A stretch of 64,000 nt of DNA. It comes from Bradyrhizobium sp. Lineage in GTDB: Bacteria > Pseudomonadota > Alphaproteobacteria > Rhizobiales > Xanthobacteraceae. Where the stretch lies: the NCBI RefSeq assembly GCF_016213215.1, contig NZ_JACRAW010000010.1, positions 1-64,000 on the forward strand, written 5' to 3'. The translations under genes were made by a program, and so were the position numbers. Positions 1-8,502 of this stretch are shown in pieces (the first letter of the stretch is position 1; every line of letters begins with the position of its first letter). Under the pieces are notes generated by a model. That model saw only the letters and a list, made by a program, of their open reading frames with translations. It was not told the origin of the DNA and did no database searches.

Positions 1-695
1 TCGCCCCGCGAGGCGCGGGTGACGCCGACACGGGTTCGGTTCAGCGTCTCTTCCGCCATCAGGTCGGGGACGCGGATCTCCTTCAGCAATTCCTGCACGA
101 ACAGGCTGTGCTCGGCGCCGGCGTCCGAAATCACCGAGCTCAACGCCGCCGAATACATCACCAGCGTTCCGTTCGGAGCGATCACCGGCGCAAGCCCGGC
201 GGAGAAGCTGCGGAAGCGGCGCTCGAAAGGGTTTCGCCGGGAGGCGTCGATCAGCGCGATCTTGACCCCGGCACCGCGGGTGTTGATCTCGTTCAGCACC
301 GTCTCCAGGCTGAAGCCGTCGCGCCGCACGTCCGCTTCGGTCCAGATCTGCGCATCGACCGGGACCATGAAGCTCTGGCGATTGGACTGGATGCCGTAGC
401 CGCTGAAGAACACCAGCACCACGGAGCCGGGCTTGATCTTGCCGTAGAGTTTGTCGAAGGCGCGCCGCATGGCGTCGCCATTGAGGTTTTCGCCGATATC
501 GACGGCAAACCCGTCGCGCTTGAGCTCGTCCGCGATGTCGCGCGCGTCGTTGATCGGCTCCCTCAGCGGCGTCTCGGCATCGGGGTATTTCGCATTGCCG
601 ATCACAAGCGCGATGCGCTCGCCCGCGGCAAAGGATGGACCAGTGAACAGGACCGAGAAAATCAGGGGCAGAAGCAATGCGAGGCGAGTTTTCAT
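1..695 (-). CDS. Secreted caspase-family (peptidase C14-like) protein, catalytic residues replaced, 3' end outside window
   Basis: The reading frame starts at ATG 695 and runs off the left edge after about 231 residues. The first ~24 residues form a signal peptide (basic start, hydrophobic core, cleavage near FAAGE), so export is expected. The mature part begins with the caspase-fold strand ALVIGNAKYP. The two catalytic motifs are altered: the histidine motif (normally SGHG) reads VFFSGYGIQ near residue 100, and the cysteine motif (normally DACR) reads LIDASRRNPF near residue 153. Both replacements were checked on the DNA (TAC for Tyr, TCC for Ser). The fold call is confident. Loss of peptidase activity is inferred, and any C-terminal domains lie outside the window. 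A role as a scaffold or binding protein is possible but not shown. Confidence 0.85.
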   Translation of the reverse strand, partial: MKTRLALLLPLIFSVLFTGPSFAAGERIALVIGNAKYPDAETPLREPINDARDIADELKRDGFAVDIGENLNGDAMRRAFDKLYGKIKPGSVVLVFFSGYGIQSNRQSFMVPVDAQIWTEADVRRDGFSLETVLNEINTRGAGVKIALIDASRRNPFERRFRSFSAGLAPVIAPNGTLVMYSAALSSVISDAGAEHSLFVQELLKEIRVPDLMAEETLNRTRVGVTRASRG

Positions 696-1044
696 ACCAG
701 GGCCGTCCAGCCAAAAGAGTGCCGTTGCCAGCTTGCGCCGCGGCGACCTCAACAGAGACCAACCATTATCAGACCGGGGTTGCTATGCGTCAACCGCTTG
801 GAGATTCGGCGCTTATTGTGACATTTGGCTGCAGCATCATGGCTCCGGTACGGGACTGGCCGTCGCCGAAGCAGTGCTTGGCCGAAGTCTCCGGGCAAGG
901 TTCCTAAAACGGGCAGGGGGGAATGAATGTGATTAGCCTCACATTGGTTGCTGTCCGGCGGGGATACCCCATTTGACCTTTGCGCGCCGCGATGGCTTGG
1001 TTCGGACCGCAACCCGAACGGCCTGCTGACAAAAAAGTGCAACG
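696..1044. other. Intergenic region between divergent genes
   Basis: This 349-base stretch separates the caspase-like gene (minus) from the lactonase-like gene (plus) and should hold both promoters. No convincing gene, RNA or strong palindrome was seen; the reading frames crossing it have no recognisable protein content. Confidence 0.5.
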
Positions 1045-1851
1045 ATGGGAAACGTCCACGAGATCTACGCGCTGCGCTACGCGACCATGTCGCCGCGTAC
1101 CCCGAACATGAATTTCCTCCTGCCCGATCCGCATGAGACCACGGCGCAGGATCTTGACTATTTCGTCTGGCTCATTCGCGGCGGCGGGCGCGACATTCTG
1201 GTCGATACCGGCTTCAACGCCGAAGAGGCAAAGCTCCGCGCGCGCAAGCTGACGATCAACCCGGTGGACGCGCTGGAGCGGTTCGGCGTTTCCGCCTCCG
1301 CCATCCAGGACGTGATCGTCACCCATCTGCACTACGACCACGCCGGCAATCTCGACCGCTTTCCAAATGCGCGATTCCATCTGCAGGAGCGCGAGATGGC
1401 CTATGCCACCGGACGCTGTATGTGCAACGGCATGCTGCGACATCCGTTCTCGGTCGAGCATGTGACGCTGATGGTGCGCCATGTCTATGGCGAGCGCGTC
1501 CGCTTCCATGCCGGCGATGGCGAGGTCGCGCCGGGCGTGACGGTGCACCGGGTCGGCGGTCATTCCGACGGCTTGCAGGTGGTGAAGGTCGAGACCGCGC
1601 GCGGGCCGGTTGTGCTGGCCTCCGACGCTTCGCACTACTATGCCAATCTGCAGCGCCGGAGCCCGTTTCCGATCGTCTACAATGTGGGCGACATGACTCT
1701 CGGATGGGAAATCGTCGAGCGGCTTGCCGGCCATCCGGACCGCTTCATTCCGGGCCATGATCCGATCGTGGCGGAAATCTATCCGCGGGTCAGCGACAAG
1801 GTGGATGCCTTCGCGCTGCATCTGCCGCCGTCGCGGTCGTTTGTGGAATGA
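1045..1851 (+). CDS. N-acyl homoserine lactonase-like metallo-beta-lactamase hydrolase
   Basis: A 268-aa protein of the metallo-beta-lactamase fold, probably cytoplasmic, with a full set of two-metal ligands. THLHYDHAGN (near residue 93) gives HxHxDH, GGHSDG (near 173) gives the third His, ASDASHYY (near 193) the bridging Asp, and PGHDPI (near 237) the last His. Length and motif spacing match the AiiA/AttM (BlcC) lactonase group, which opens lactone rings of quorum-sensing signals or of gamma-butyrolactone. Substrate cannot be read from sequence; 4-pyridoxolactonase is an alternative. It stands alone on its strand and is followed by a palindromic repeat. Confidence 0.85.
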   Translation: MGNVHEIYALRYATMSPRTPNMNFLLPDPHETTAQDLDYFVWLIRGGGRDILVDTGFNAEEAKLRARKLTINPVDALERFGVSASAIQDVIVTHLHYDHAGNLDRFPNARFHLQEREMAYATGRCMCNGMLRHPFSVEHVTLMVRHVYGERVRFHAGDGEVAPGVTVHRVGGHSDGLQVVKVETARGPVVLASDASHYYANLQRRSPFPIVYNVGDMTLGWEIVERLAGHPDRFIPGHDPIVAEIYPRVSDKVDAFALHLPPSRSFVE

Positions 1852-1896
1852 CGAGCAAGGAGGCGTGCGCACTTTGCGAAGTTAACGGGTGTTGAA

Positions 1897-2027
1897 CCTC
1901 ATCCTGAGGAGCTTGCGCAGCAAGCATCTCGAGGGATGAGGCCCGAGCTGGAGCAGCGGCGCCTCGTGGTTCTCCCGGCGACGCGAAGCGTCGTCCGGAA
2001 ACGGCGCTGGCGCCTCACCATGAGGGG
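1897..2027. repeat. Palindromic intergenic repeat, family A (CTCATCCTGAGGAGC type)
   Basis: Opens with CCTCATCCTGAGGAGC, holds internal hairpins such as GCTTGCGCAGCAAGC, and closes with CCTCACCATGAGG. Related copies lie at 48.8-48.95 kb and 55861-55970. I recall this kind of element being common in Bradyrhizobium genomes. It sits between the 3' ends of two convergent genes. Confidence 0.7.
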
Positions 2028-2033
2028 ATAGAT

Positions 2034-2582
2034 TCAAAACGCCTCCTTCGCGTCCGCTTCCTCGCTGGTCTGAATCAGATCAAGGCTCTGCTCGATCTTG
2101 CCGAGCAGCAGCGCGAGTTCCTTGCGCTCCTGCGCCGAAAGGCAGGACAGGATCTCCCGTTCCCTGTGCAGCAGGCGCGGAAACAGTTCCTCGTAAACCT
2201 TGCGCCCCTTGTTCGTCAGCTGCAGACGGAATTCGCGCCGGTCCGCTTCATTCGCCACCCGCTCGATCAACTGCCGCCTCAACAACGCGGTGACCGCACG
2301 GCTGATGGTCGATTTGTGCGTCCGGGTGCACTGCGAAATGTATTGCGCGCTGCACGCGTCGTTGCGGAAGCCGAGCGTCGCCAGGACCCGCCATTCCGGG
2401 ATATCGAGCCCATAGCGCTCCTGGTACTCGACCGCGAGCGCAGAACTGAGTTCGGCTGCAAGCCGGTTCAGCCGAAATGGCACGAAGGTGAAAAGGTCGA
2501 GCCTCGCCTTCGCAACTCGTTCGCGTGCGCCGAGATGGGCCGCCGATGGCGCTCTCGCCGGACTGGCAGGCGTTCTTGCCAA
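2034..2582 (-). CDS. MarR-family transcriptional regulator
   Basis: A 182-aa winged-helix regulator. The N-terminal helices (RLDLFTFVPFRLNRLA) are followed by the HTH region (YISQCTRTHKSTISRAV, near residue 95) and the wing (RRQLIERVANEADRRE with following strand), the usual MarR layout, then C-terminal dimerisation helices. The start appears to be TTG at 2582, with GGAG six bases upstream. It is divergent from the aromatic-degradation operon, and a 24-bp inverted repeat lies between them, so it probably represses that operon and responds to an aromatic acid or homogentisate. The ligand is inferred from position only. Confidence 0.88.
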   Translation of the reverse strand: MARTPASPARAPSAAHLGARERVAKARLDLFTFVPFRLNRLAAELSSALAVEYQERYGLDIPEWRVLATLGFRNDACSAQYISQCTRTHKSTISRAVTALLRRQLIERVANEADRREFRLQLTNKGRKVYEELFPRLLHREREILSCLSAQERKELALLLGKIEQSLDLIQTSEEADAKEAF

Positions 2583-2624
2583 GAATCGCTCCGAATTGAG
2601 TTGACGGGCGGGTGCGCCCGGTTA

Positions 2625-2648
2625 AAATAGTTGCAAGTGAGACTATTT
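2625..2648. promoter_or_regulatory. Candidate MarR operator
   Basis: Perfect 7-bp inverted repeat AAATAGT / ACTATTT with a 10-base spacer, in the 109-base gap between the marR-like gene and the FAD-monooxygenase gene. Position and size fit an operator for the divergent MarR protein. Binding is inferred. Confidence 0.55.
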
Positions 2649-2691
2649 AGCAGAAACGCCTCCTCCTGGCCAGAGCAAAGGTTTGTGTTGC

Positions 2692-4317
2692 ATGGCGCAC
2701 GCCACCACGCAGGCAAAGACGCAGTTCGGTTATCGCCGGCATCCCGATCAGGATCGCAGCCAGGCCGACCTCGCCGAGCATGCCATCGTCGTGGTCGGGG
2801 CCGGGCCGGTCGGATTGTCGCTGGCGGTCGACCTTGCGCAGCGCGGCCAGCGCGTGGTGCTCCTCGACGATGCCGACCGTATCGGCGAAGGCTCGCGCGC
2901 GATCTGCTTTTCCAAGCGCTCGCTGGAATATTGGGATCGTCTTGGCGTCGGCGACCGCATGGTCGCAAAGGGCGTGGTGTGGAGCGTCGGCCGGATCTTT
3001 CACGGCGATGCTCAGCTCTATCAATTCAACCTGCTGCCGGAAGAAGGCCATAAGCGTCCCGCCTTCATCAACCTGCAGCAGTACTATGCGGAAAGCTATT
3101 TGGTCGACCGCGTCGCGGAATTGCCGGACATCGACCTGCGCTGGCGCAACAAGGTCATCGCTCTCGAGCAGCGCAACGATGGCGTCGCGCTGACGATCGC
3201 AACGCCCGATGGTCCCTATCGGCTGCTTGCGCAATATGTCATCGCCTGCGACGGCGCGCGCTCCGCGCTGCGGCAGATGGTGGGTGCCGAATTCGGCGGC
3301 CAGGTCTTCGAGGACCAGTTCCTGATCGCCGACGTCAAAATGAGCGCGGAATTCCCGACCGAGCGCTGGTTCTGGTTCGATCCGCCGTTTCATGCCGGGC
3401 GCTCGGCACTGCTGCACAAGCAGCCCGACGACGTCTGGCGCATCGACCTTCAGCTCAGCCGCGACGCCGATCCCGTAGCGGAAAAGCGCCCCGAGAACGT
3501 GCGGCCGCGCATTGCGCGCATGCTCGGGCACGACAAGTTCGAGTTCGAATGGATCTCGCTCTACAAGTTCCAGTGTCGGAGGATGGACCGCTTCGTCCAT
3601 GGGCGGGTGATCTTCGCCGGGGATTCTGCGCATCAAGTTTCACCGTTTGGGGCACGCGGCGCCAATTCGGGGCTCGAGGATGCCGAGAACCTCTCGTGGA
3701 AGCTCGATCGCGTGCTGCGCGGGGCCTCTCCTGCGAGTCTGCTCGAGAGCTATCATGTCGAGCGCAGCGCGGCGGCGGATGAGAACATCCGCGAATCGAC
3801 CCGCTCGACCGACTTCATGGCGCCGAACACCAGGCAGGAGGCGCGGCTGCGCAAGGCGGTGTTGTCGCTGGCCAAGGAAACCGAATTCGGCAAGCGCATG
3901 GTCAACGGCGGAAGGCTCTCGGTGCCCTGCGTCTACGACTCCCCGCTCTCGACCGCGGATGTGGACGAGTGGCGCGCCGGGCCGCGGCCGGGCACCTCGA
4001 TGCCAGACGCGCCCATCGCTCCCCGTTCGGGCGGAAACGCGTTCCTGACGGACGCGTTCCGTGAAGGCGGAACACGCTTCGCGCTGCTGGCCTTCGGAAA
4101 TGGGCCCGCCATTGAGACCCCGGCTGGCGTGAAGGCGATCCGCATGGACGGCGCGGATGGATGGGTCGACGCCGCTGGCCTTGCCGCAAGGCGCTATGAC
4201 GCTGAGCCGGGCACGGCCTACCTGTTGCGGCCGGACGGCTACGTCGCCGCGCGCTTCCGTCACCCGAGCCGAGCCATCGTCGAGGCGGCGCTGGCGCGGG
4301 CCGAGGGCCTTAACTGA
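2692..4317 (+). CDS. FAD-dependent aromatic hydroxylase (MhpA/PheA-like), probable homogentisate-forming monooxygenase
   Basis: A 541-aa class A flavoprotein monooxygenase. The N-terminal dinucleotide-binding motif is VVVGAGPVGLSLAVDL (near residue 31). The middle FAD/NAD(P)H motif lies around YVIACDGARSALR (near 180) and the second FAD motif is VIFAGDSAHQVSPFGARG (near 308). A thioredoxin-like C-terminal region follows. The start ATG 2692 is chosen over TTG 2683. It is first in an operon with a DUF2783 protein, an MBL protein, hmgA and fahA, so its product is likely homogentisate. The best guess is ring hydroxylation of 3-hydroxyphenylacetate, as in the MhaAB system of Pseudomonas putida. 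The substrate is inferred. Confidence 0.85.
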   Translation: MAHATTQAKTQFGYRRHPDQDRSQADLAEHAIVVVGAGPVGLSLAVDLAQRGQRVVLLDDADRIGEGSRAICFSKRSLEYWDRLGVGDRMVAKGVVWSVGRIFHGDAQLYQFNLLPEEGHKRPAFINLQQYYAESYLVDRVAELPDIDLRWRNKVIALEQRNDGVALTIATPDGPYRLLAQYVIACDGARSALRQMVGAEFGGQVFEDQFLIADVKMSAEFPTERWFWFDPPFHAGRSALLHKQPDDVWRIDLQLSRDADPVAEKRPENVRPRIARMLGHDKFEFEWISLYKFQCRRMDRFVHGRVIFAGDSAHQVSPFGARGANSGLEDAENLSWKLDRVLRGASPASLLESYHVERSAAADENIRESTRSTDFMAPNTRQEARLRKAVLSLAKETEFGKRMVNGGRLSVPCVYDSPLSTADVDEWRAGPRPGTSMPDAPIAPRSGGNAFLTDAFREGGTRFALLAFGNGPAIETPAGVKAIRMDGADGWVDAAGLAARRYDAEPGTAYLLRPDGYVAARFRHPSRAIVEAALARAEGLN

Positions 4318-4319
4318 GG

Positions 4320-4574
4320 ATGCCGCCGATGGTCTTGTCCACCAGTTCGAATTTTGCGAAGCCCGACGACGCCTTTCGCGCCATCGTCGAGGCGCATCGC
4401 GGCCTTTCCGACGCACAGAGCGCCGATTTCGATGCGGCGCTGGTTCTTATCCTTGCCAATCACATCGGCGATCTGGGCGTGCTGCGCGAGGCCATTGCCC
4501 TCGCCAGGCACCGGATGATCGACGAACAGCAGCAACAACAGCAGCAGCAACAACAGCAGCAACAACAGCAATAA
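4320..4574 (+). CDS. DUF2783 small protein with C-terminal polyglutamine tract
   Basis: An 84-aa protein whose first ~68 residues resemble DUF2783 (motifs DDAFRAIVEAHRGL and ILANHIGDLGVLREAI). The last 15 residues are all Gln, encoded by mixed CAG/CAA codons (about 4530-4571). It starts two bases after the stop of the hydroxylase gene, so the two are probably translationally linked. Size and position match a small coupling protein for the hydroxylase, as MhaB serves MhaA in P. putida 3-hydroxyphenylacetate 6-hydroxylase; that assignment is inference. The Gln tail looks like a repeat expansion added to the family's usual length and may vary between strains. Confidence 0.78.
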   Translation: MPPMVLSTSSNFAKPDDAFRAIVEAHRGLSDAQSADFDAALVLILANHIGDLGVLREAIALARHRMIDEQQQQQQQQQQQQQQQ

Positions 4575-4587
4575 GGGTATCAGACTG

Positions 4588-5541
4588 ATGGCGAAAAACT
4601 TCGCGTCGACCGGCGATCTGGCCGAGAAGAAGATCACCTTCTCCGAAATCGGCACGGACCTGTATGCTTTCACCGCGGAAGGCGATCCCAATTCCGCGGT
4701 CATCGTCGGCGACGATGGCTGTCTCGTGTTCGACGCGCAGGCGACGCCGGCAATGGCGGGCAAGGTAATCGAGCGCGTGCGCACCGTCACCGACAAGCCG
4801 ATCAAATATGTGGTGCTGTCGCATTACCACGCCGTGCGCGTGCTCGGCGCTTCCGCCTACAAGGCGCAGGGTATCGTCGCCTCGCAGGAGACCTATCGCC
4901 TGATCGAGCAGCGCGGCAAGCAGGACTGGGACAGCGAATATGGTCGCTTCCCCCGTCTGTTCCAGGACGCGGAGAGCATTCCGGGCCTGACCTGGCCGAC
5001 GCTGACCTTCGAAGGTGAGATGACGATCTATCTCGGCAAGCGCGAGGTCCGGCTGATGCAGCTGGGCGCCGGTCATACCTCGGGCGACATCGTCGCCTGG
5101 GTGCCGGATGCGGAGGTGATGTTCTCCGGCGACCTCATCGAATATCACTCCGCCTGCTATTGCGGCGACGCGCATTTGCGGGAGTGGCCGCTGACACTGA
5201 ACGAGATCCGCGCCTTCAATCCCAAGGCGATCGCGCCCGGTCGCGGTGACGCGCTCAAGGGCCTGAACACCACCCGCGAGGCGATCGCCATGACACGCGA
5301 CTTCATCACCACGCTCTATGGCGCGGCCGAGATCTCGGCCGCGAAGGGCAGGAGCCTGAAGGAGACGATGGCCGCGACGAGAGAGGTCATGGACCCCAAG
5401 TTCTCGAGCTTTGCCATCTACGAGCATTGTCTGCCGTTCAACGTCTCGCGCGCCTTCGATGAAGCGAGCGGGATCGATGATCCCGTCATCTGGACCGCCG
5501 AACGCGACCGCCAAATGTGGGCAGCGCTGCAAGGAGGATGA
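4588..5541 (+). CDS. MBL-fold metallo-hydrolase with degenerate second metal site
   Basis: A 317-aa metallo-beta-lactamase-fold protein. The first metal-binding motif reads [11 protein letters not shown] (near residue 79): both site-1 His remain, but the Asp-His of HxHxDH is Val-Arg. LGAGHTSGD (near 158) keeps the next His and MFSGDL (near 180) the bridging Asp, while the final His region reads PGRGDA. The Zn2 ligands therefore look lost and a one-metal or non-hydrolytic protein is likely. It lies between the hydroxylase/DUF2783 pair and hmgA, and its stop overlaps the start region of hmgA. Its reaction in homogentisate metabolism is unknown. Confidence 0.82.
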   Translation: MAKNFASTGDLAEKKITFSEIGTDLYAFTAEGDPNSAVIVGDDGCLVFDAQATPAMAGKVIERVRTVTDKPIKYVVLSHYHAVRVLGASAYKAQGIVASQETYRLIEQRGKQDWDSEYGRFPRLFQDAESIPGLTWPTLTFEGEMTIYLGKREVRLMQLGAGHTSGDIVAWVPDAEVMFSGDLIEYHSACYCGDAHLREWPLTLNEIRAFNPKAIAPGRGDALKGLNTTREAIAMTRDFITTLYGAAEISAAKGRSLKETMAATREVMDPKFSSFAIYEHCLPFNVSRAFDEASGIDDPVIWTAERDRQMWAALQGG

Positions 5542-5543
5542 TC

Positions 5544-6890
5544 ATGAACATCAACACTTCGCCGGATGTCATCAGGAAAGACTCCGTCAGCATCACGCCG
5601 GGCTACATGTCCGGCTTCAAGAACAATTTCGAGACCGAATCTCTCCCGGGCGCATTGCCGATGGGGCGCAACTCGCCGCAGCGCTGCGCCTACGGTCTGT
5701 ACGCCGAGCAGCTGTCGGGCTCGCCCTTCACTGCGCCGCGCAGCAGCAACGAGCGCTCCTGGCTCTATCGCATCCGCCCCTCGGTCAAGCATTCCGGGCG
5801 CTTCGCCAAGGTCGATGCCGGGCTGTGGCGGACCGCGCCGTGCCATGAGTACGAAATGCCGATCGCGCAACTGCGCTGGGATCCGACACCGATTCCAAAG
5901 GAGGAGATCACCTTCCTTCAGGGCGTGCAGACCATGACGACGGCCGGTGACGCCAACACGCAGGCGGGCATGGCCTCGCATGTCTATCTCATCACCAAGT
6001 CGATGGTGGACCAGCATTTCTACAACGCCGACGGCGAGATGATGTTCGTGCTGCAGCAGGGCAATCTTCGCTTCGTCACCGAATTTGGCCTTATCGATGC
6101 CGCACCCGGCGAGATCGTGGTTATCCCGCGCGGGGTCAAGTTCCGCGTCGAGATTCCGGCAGGGCCCGCGCGCGGCTATCTGTGCGAGAATTACGGCGGC
6201 GCCTTTACGCTGCCCGAGCGCGGGCCGATCGGCGCCAATTGCCTGGCTAATGCTCGCGACTTTCTCACACCGGTCGCGGCCTACGAGGACAAGGACACGC
6301 CAAGCGAGCTCTACGTCAAATGGGGCGGCTCGCTTTTCAAGACGGAACTGCCGCATTCGCCGATCGACGTCGTGGCCTGGCACGGCAATTACGCGCCGTA
6401 CAAATACGACCTGCGCACCTTCTCTCCCGTCGGCGCGATCGCCTTCGACCATCCCGATCCCTCGATCTTCACCGTGCTGACCTCGCCGTCGGAGACGGCC
6501 GGCACCGCGAACATCGATTTCGTGATCTTCCCGGAGCGCTGGATGGTTGCCGAGAACACCTTCCGTCCACCCTGGTATCACATGAACATCATGTCCGAGT
6601 TCATGGGGCTGGTGTACGGCGTCTATGACGCCAAGCCGCAGGGTTTCGTCCCGGGCGGGATGAGCCTGCACAATTGCATGCTGCCGCACGGCCCCGACCG
6701 CGACGCGTTCGATCATGCCAGCAACGGCGAACTGAAGCCGGTCAAGCTTGCCGGCACGCTCGCCTTCATGTTCGAGACGCGCTATCCGCAACGCGTCACG
6801 ACGCATGCGGCGAAGTCCGCCACGCTGCAGGACGACTACGCCGATTGCTGGAAGGGTCTGGAGAAGAAGTTCGACGCCAGCCGGCCGTGA
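5544..6890 (+). CDS. hmgA: Homogentisate 1,2-dioxygenase
   Basis: A 448-aa cupin dioxygenase that opens the ring of homogentisate to maleylacetoacetate using Fe(II) and O2. Family landmarks are [12 protein letters not shown] near the start, ending with [16 protein letters not shown] (iron His and Glu, near residue 340) and [15 protein letters not shown] (second iron His, near 373). AAGGAGG at 5531-5537 sits six bases from ATG 5544, which decides the start over the overlapping ATG 5538. It is part of the operon starting at 2692 and is followed by a palindromic repeat and fahA. No maleylacetoacetate isomerase gene is seen beside it. Confidence 0.96.
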   Translation: MNINTSPDVIRKDSVSITPGYMSGFKNNFETESLPGALPMGRNSPQRCAYGLYAEQLSGSPFTAPRSSNERSWLYRIRPSVKHSGRFAKVDAGLWRTAPCHEYEMPIAQLRWDPTPIPKEEITFLQGVQTMTTAGDANTQAGMASHVYLITKSMVDQHFYNADGEMMFVLQQGNLRFVTEFGLIDAAPGEIVVIPRGVKFRVEIPAGPARGYLCENYGGAFTLPERGPIGANCLANARDFLTPVAAYEDKDTPSELYVKWGGSLFKTELPHSPIDVVAWHGNYAPYKYDLRTFSPVGAIAFDHPDPSIFTVLTSPSETAGTANIDFVIFPERWMVAENTFRPPWYHMNIMSEFMGLVYGVYDAKPQGFVPGGMSLHNCMLPHGPDRDAFDHASNGELKPVKLAGTLAFMFETRYPQRVTTHAAKSATLQDDYADCWKGLEKKFDASRP

Positions 6891-6900
6891 AATCTCGCCT

Positions 6901-7000
6901 CGTCATTCCGGGAGGCGCCGAAGGCGCAGGCCCGGAATCCATAACCACGATCGGGAGTATGGATTCCGGGCTCGCCGCTTCGCGGCGCCCCGGAATGACG
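6901..7000. repeat. Palindromic intergenic repeat, family B (CGTCATTCCGGG type)
   Basis: Arms CGTCATTCCGGG and CCCGGAATGACG enclose inner hairpins (GGCGCCGAAGGCGC, CGCCGCTTCGCGGCG) and the pair GGAATCCAT / ATGGATTCC. It lies in the 148-base gap between hmgA and fahA and may affect mRNA stability between the two cistrons. Confidence 0.75.
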
Positions 7001-7038
7001 AACAGGTTTGCTCACTAATTACTATCAGGATTGATATC

Positions 7039-8313
7039 GTGCCCCATCCCAACGATCCCAAGCTCCGCGCCTTCATCGACGTTGCGCCGGACAGCGACTT
7101 TCCGATCCAGAACCTGCCCTATGGCGTGTTCTCCACCGCCGCCTATCCGGCACCGCGGGTCGGCGTCGCGATCGGCGATCAAATTCTTGATCTTGCGGTG
7201 ATGGAGAAGGATGGCCTGATCGACCTTTCGCCCGCCTTCGGCGTATTCGCGCACAGCTCGATCAATGCCTTCATGGCGCTCGGCCCAAAGGTCTGGTCGA
7301 AGACACGGGCGCGGATCAGCGAGCTGTTGCGTCACGACAATCCTCATCTGCGCGACAACAAGGAGCTGCGCTCTCGCGCGCTGGTGCCGATGCGCGAGGC
7401 GAAGCTCCATCTGCCGGTCGCGGTCTCCGGCTACACCGATTTCTATTCGTCGAAGGAGCACGCCACGAATGTGGGCGTCATGTTCCGCGGCAAGGACAAT
7501 GCGCTGCAGCCGAACTGGCTTCATATGCCGATTGCCTATAACGGCCGCGCCTCCACGGTGGTGGTCTCGGGCACGACGATCCGCCGGCCGCGCGGTCAGC
7601 TGAAGCCGCCGAACGTCGAGGTGCCGAGCTTTGCCCCTTGCAAGCGGCTCGACTTCGAATTGGAGATGGGCGTTGTCGTCGGGCAGTCCTCGCCGATGGG
7701 AGGCATGCTGAGCGAAAAGCAGGCCGAGGAGATGATCTTCGGCTTCGTGCTGCTCAACGACTGGAGCGCGCGCGACATCCAGCAATGGGAATATGTGCCG
7801 CTCGGCCCGTTCCTCGCCAAGGCCTTTGCGACGTCCATCAGCCCATGGGTGGTGACGCGCGAGGCTCTGGAGCCGTTCTGCGTGCCGGGACCGGAGCAGA
7901 ATCCGACGCCGCTCGACTATCTGCGGCAGACCAGGCCGCACAACTATGACCTCGAGCTCGACGTCTCCCTGCGCGCGGCGCAAATGAAGGAGCCGGCAAC
8001 CATCTGCCATACCAATTTCAGGTACATGTACTGGTCGTCGGTGCAGCAATTGATGCACCACGCCTCCAGCGGCTGCGCCATGAACGTCGGCGACCTCTTA
8101 GGGTCCGGCACCATCTCCGGCCCGGAGAAGCATCAGCGCGGCAGCCTGCTCGAGATCAGCTGGAACGGCAGCGAGCCGGTCGAACTGCCTGGCGGCATCA
8201 GGCGCTCCTTCCTGGAGGACGGCGACTCGCTCGTCATGCGCGGCTGGTGCCAGGGCGACGGCTACCGCGTCGGCTTCGGCGAGGCGGAAGGCACGATCCT
8301 GCCGGCGGAGTAA
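7039..8313 (+). CDS. fahA: Fumarylacetoacetase
   Basis: A 424-aa enzyme that hydrolyses fumarylacetoacetate to fumarate and acetoacetate, the last step of homogentisate breakdown. The family core is clear: YTDFYSSKEHATNVGVMFRG (metal Asp, near residue 134), GRASTVVVSGTTIRRPRGQ (near 178), LDFELEMGVVVG (two metal Glu, near 208) and LNDWSARDIQQWEY (metal Asp, near 241). GTG 7039 is chosen because AGGA lies eight bases upstream and the family N-terminus follows directly; the open frame extends further upstream through the repeat without protein homology. Co-transcribed with hmgA in all likelihood. Confidence 0.95.
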   Translation: MPHPNDPKLRAFIDVAPDSDFPIQNLPYGVFSTAAYPAPRVGVAIGDQILDLAVMEKDGLIDLSPAFGVFAHSSINAFMALGPKVWSKTRARISELLRHDNPHLRDNKELRSRALVPMREAKLHLPVAVSGYTDFYSSKEHATNVGVMFRGKDNALQPNWLHMPIAYNGRASTVVVSGTTIRRPRGQLKPPNVEVPSFAPCKRLDFELEMGVVVGQSSPMGGMLSEKQAEEMIFGFVLLNDWSARDIQQWEYVPLGPFLAKAFATSISPWVVTREALEPFCVPGPEQNPTPLDYLRQTRPHNYDLELDVSLRAAQMKEPATICHTNFRYMYWSSVQQLMHHASSGCAMNVGDLLGSGTISGPEKHQRGSLLEISWNGSEPVELPGGIRRSFLEDGDSLVMRGWCQGDGYRVGFGEAEGTILPAE

Positions 8314-8344
8314 TCGCCGTGGTCGTGCAAGCACCTCCGGAGGT

Positions 8345-8368
8345 CGGTTTGCGCGTAGGCGCAAACCG
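8345..8368. terminator. Perfect hairpin between convergent genes
   Basis: CGGTTTGCGC-GTAG-GCGCAAACCG gives a perfect 10-bp stem with a 4-base loop, just past the fahA stop and in the 189-base gap to the convergent CaiB/BaiF gene. There is no T run, so it may be a bidirectional transcript-end or protecting hairpin rather than a classical terminator. Confidence 0.5.
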
Positions 8369-8502
8369 GCAGGAATCTTCCCTCCACGAGCACTTTCAAA
8401 AGCGTCAGGGGGGCAAAGGCGCATAGCGCCGTGCCTACCGTTCGATCTGCGCGTGCTCTCCATGGAATGGTGGGCACGCTTCGTTTTTACCCACCCTGCA
8501 CG

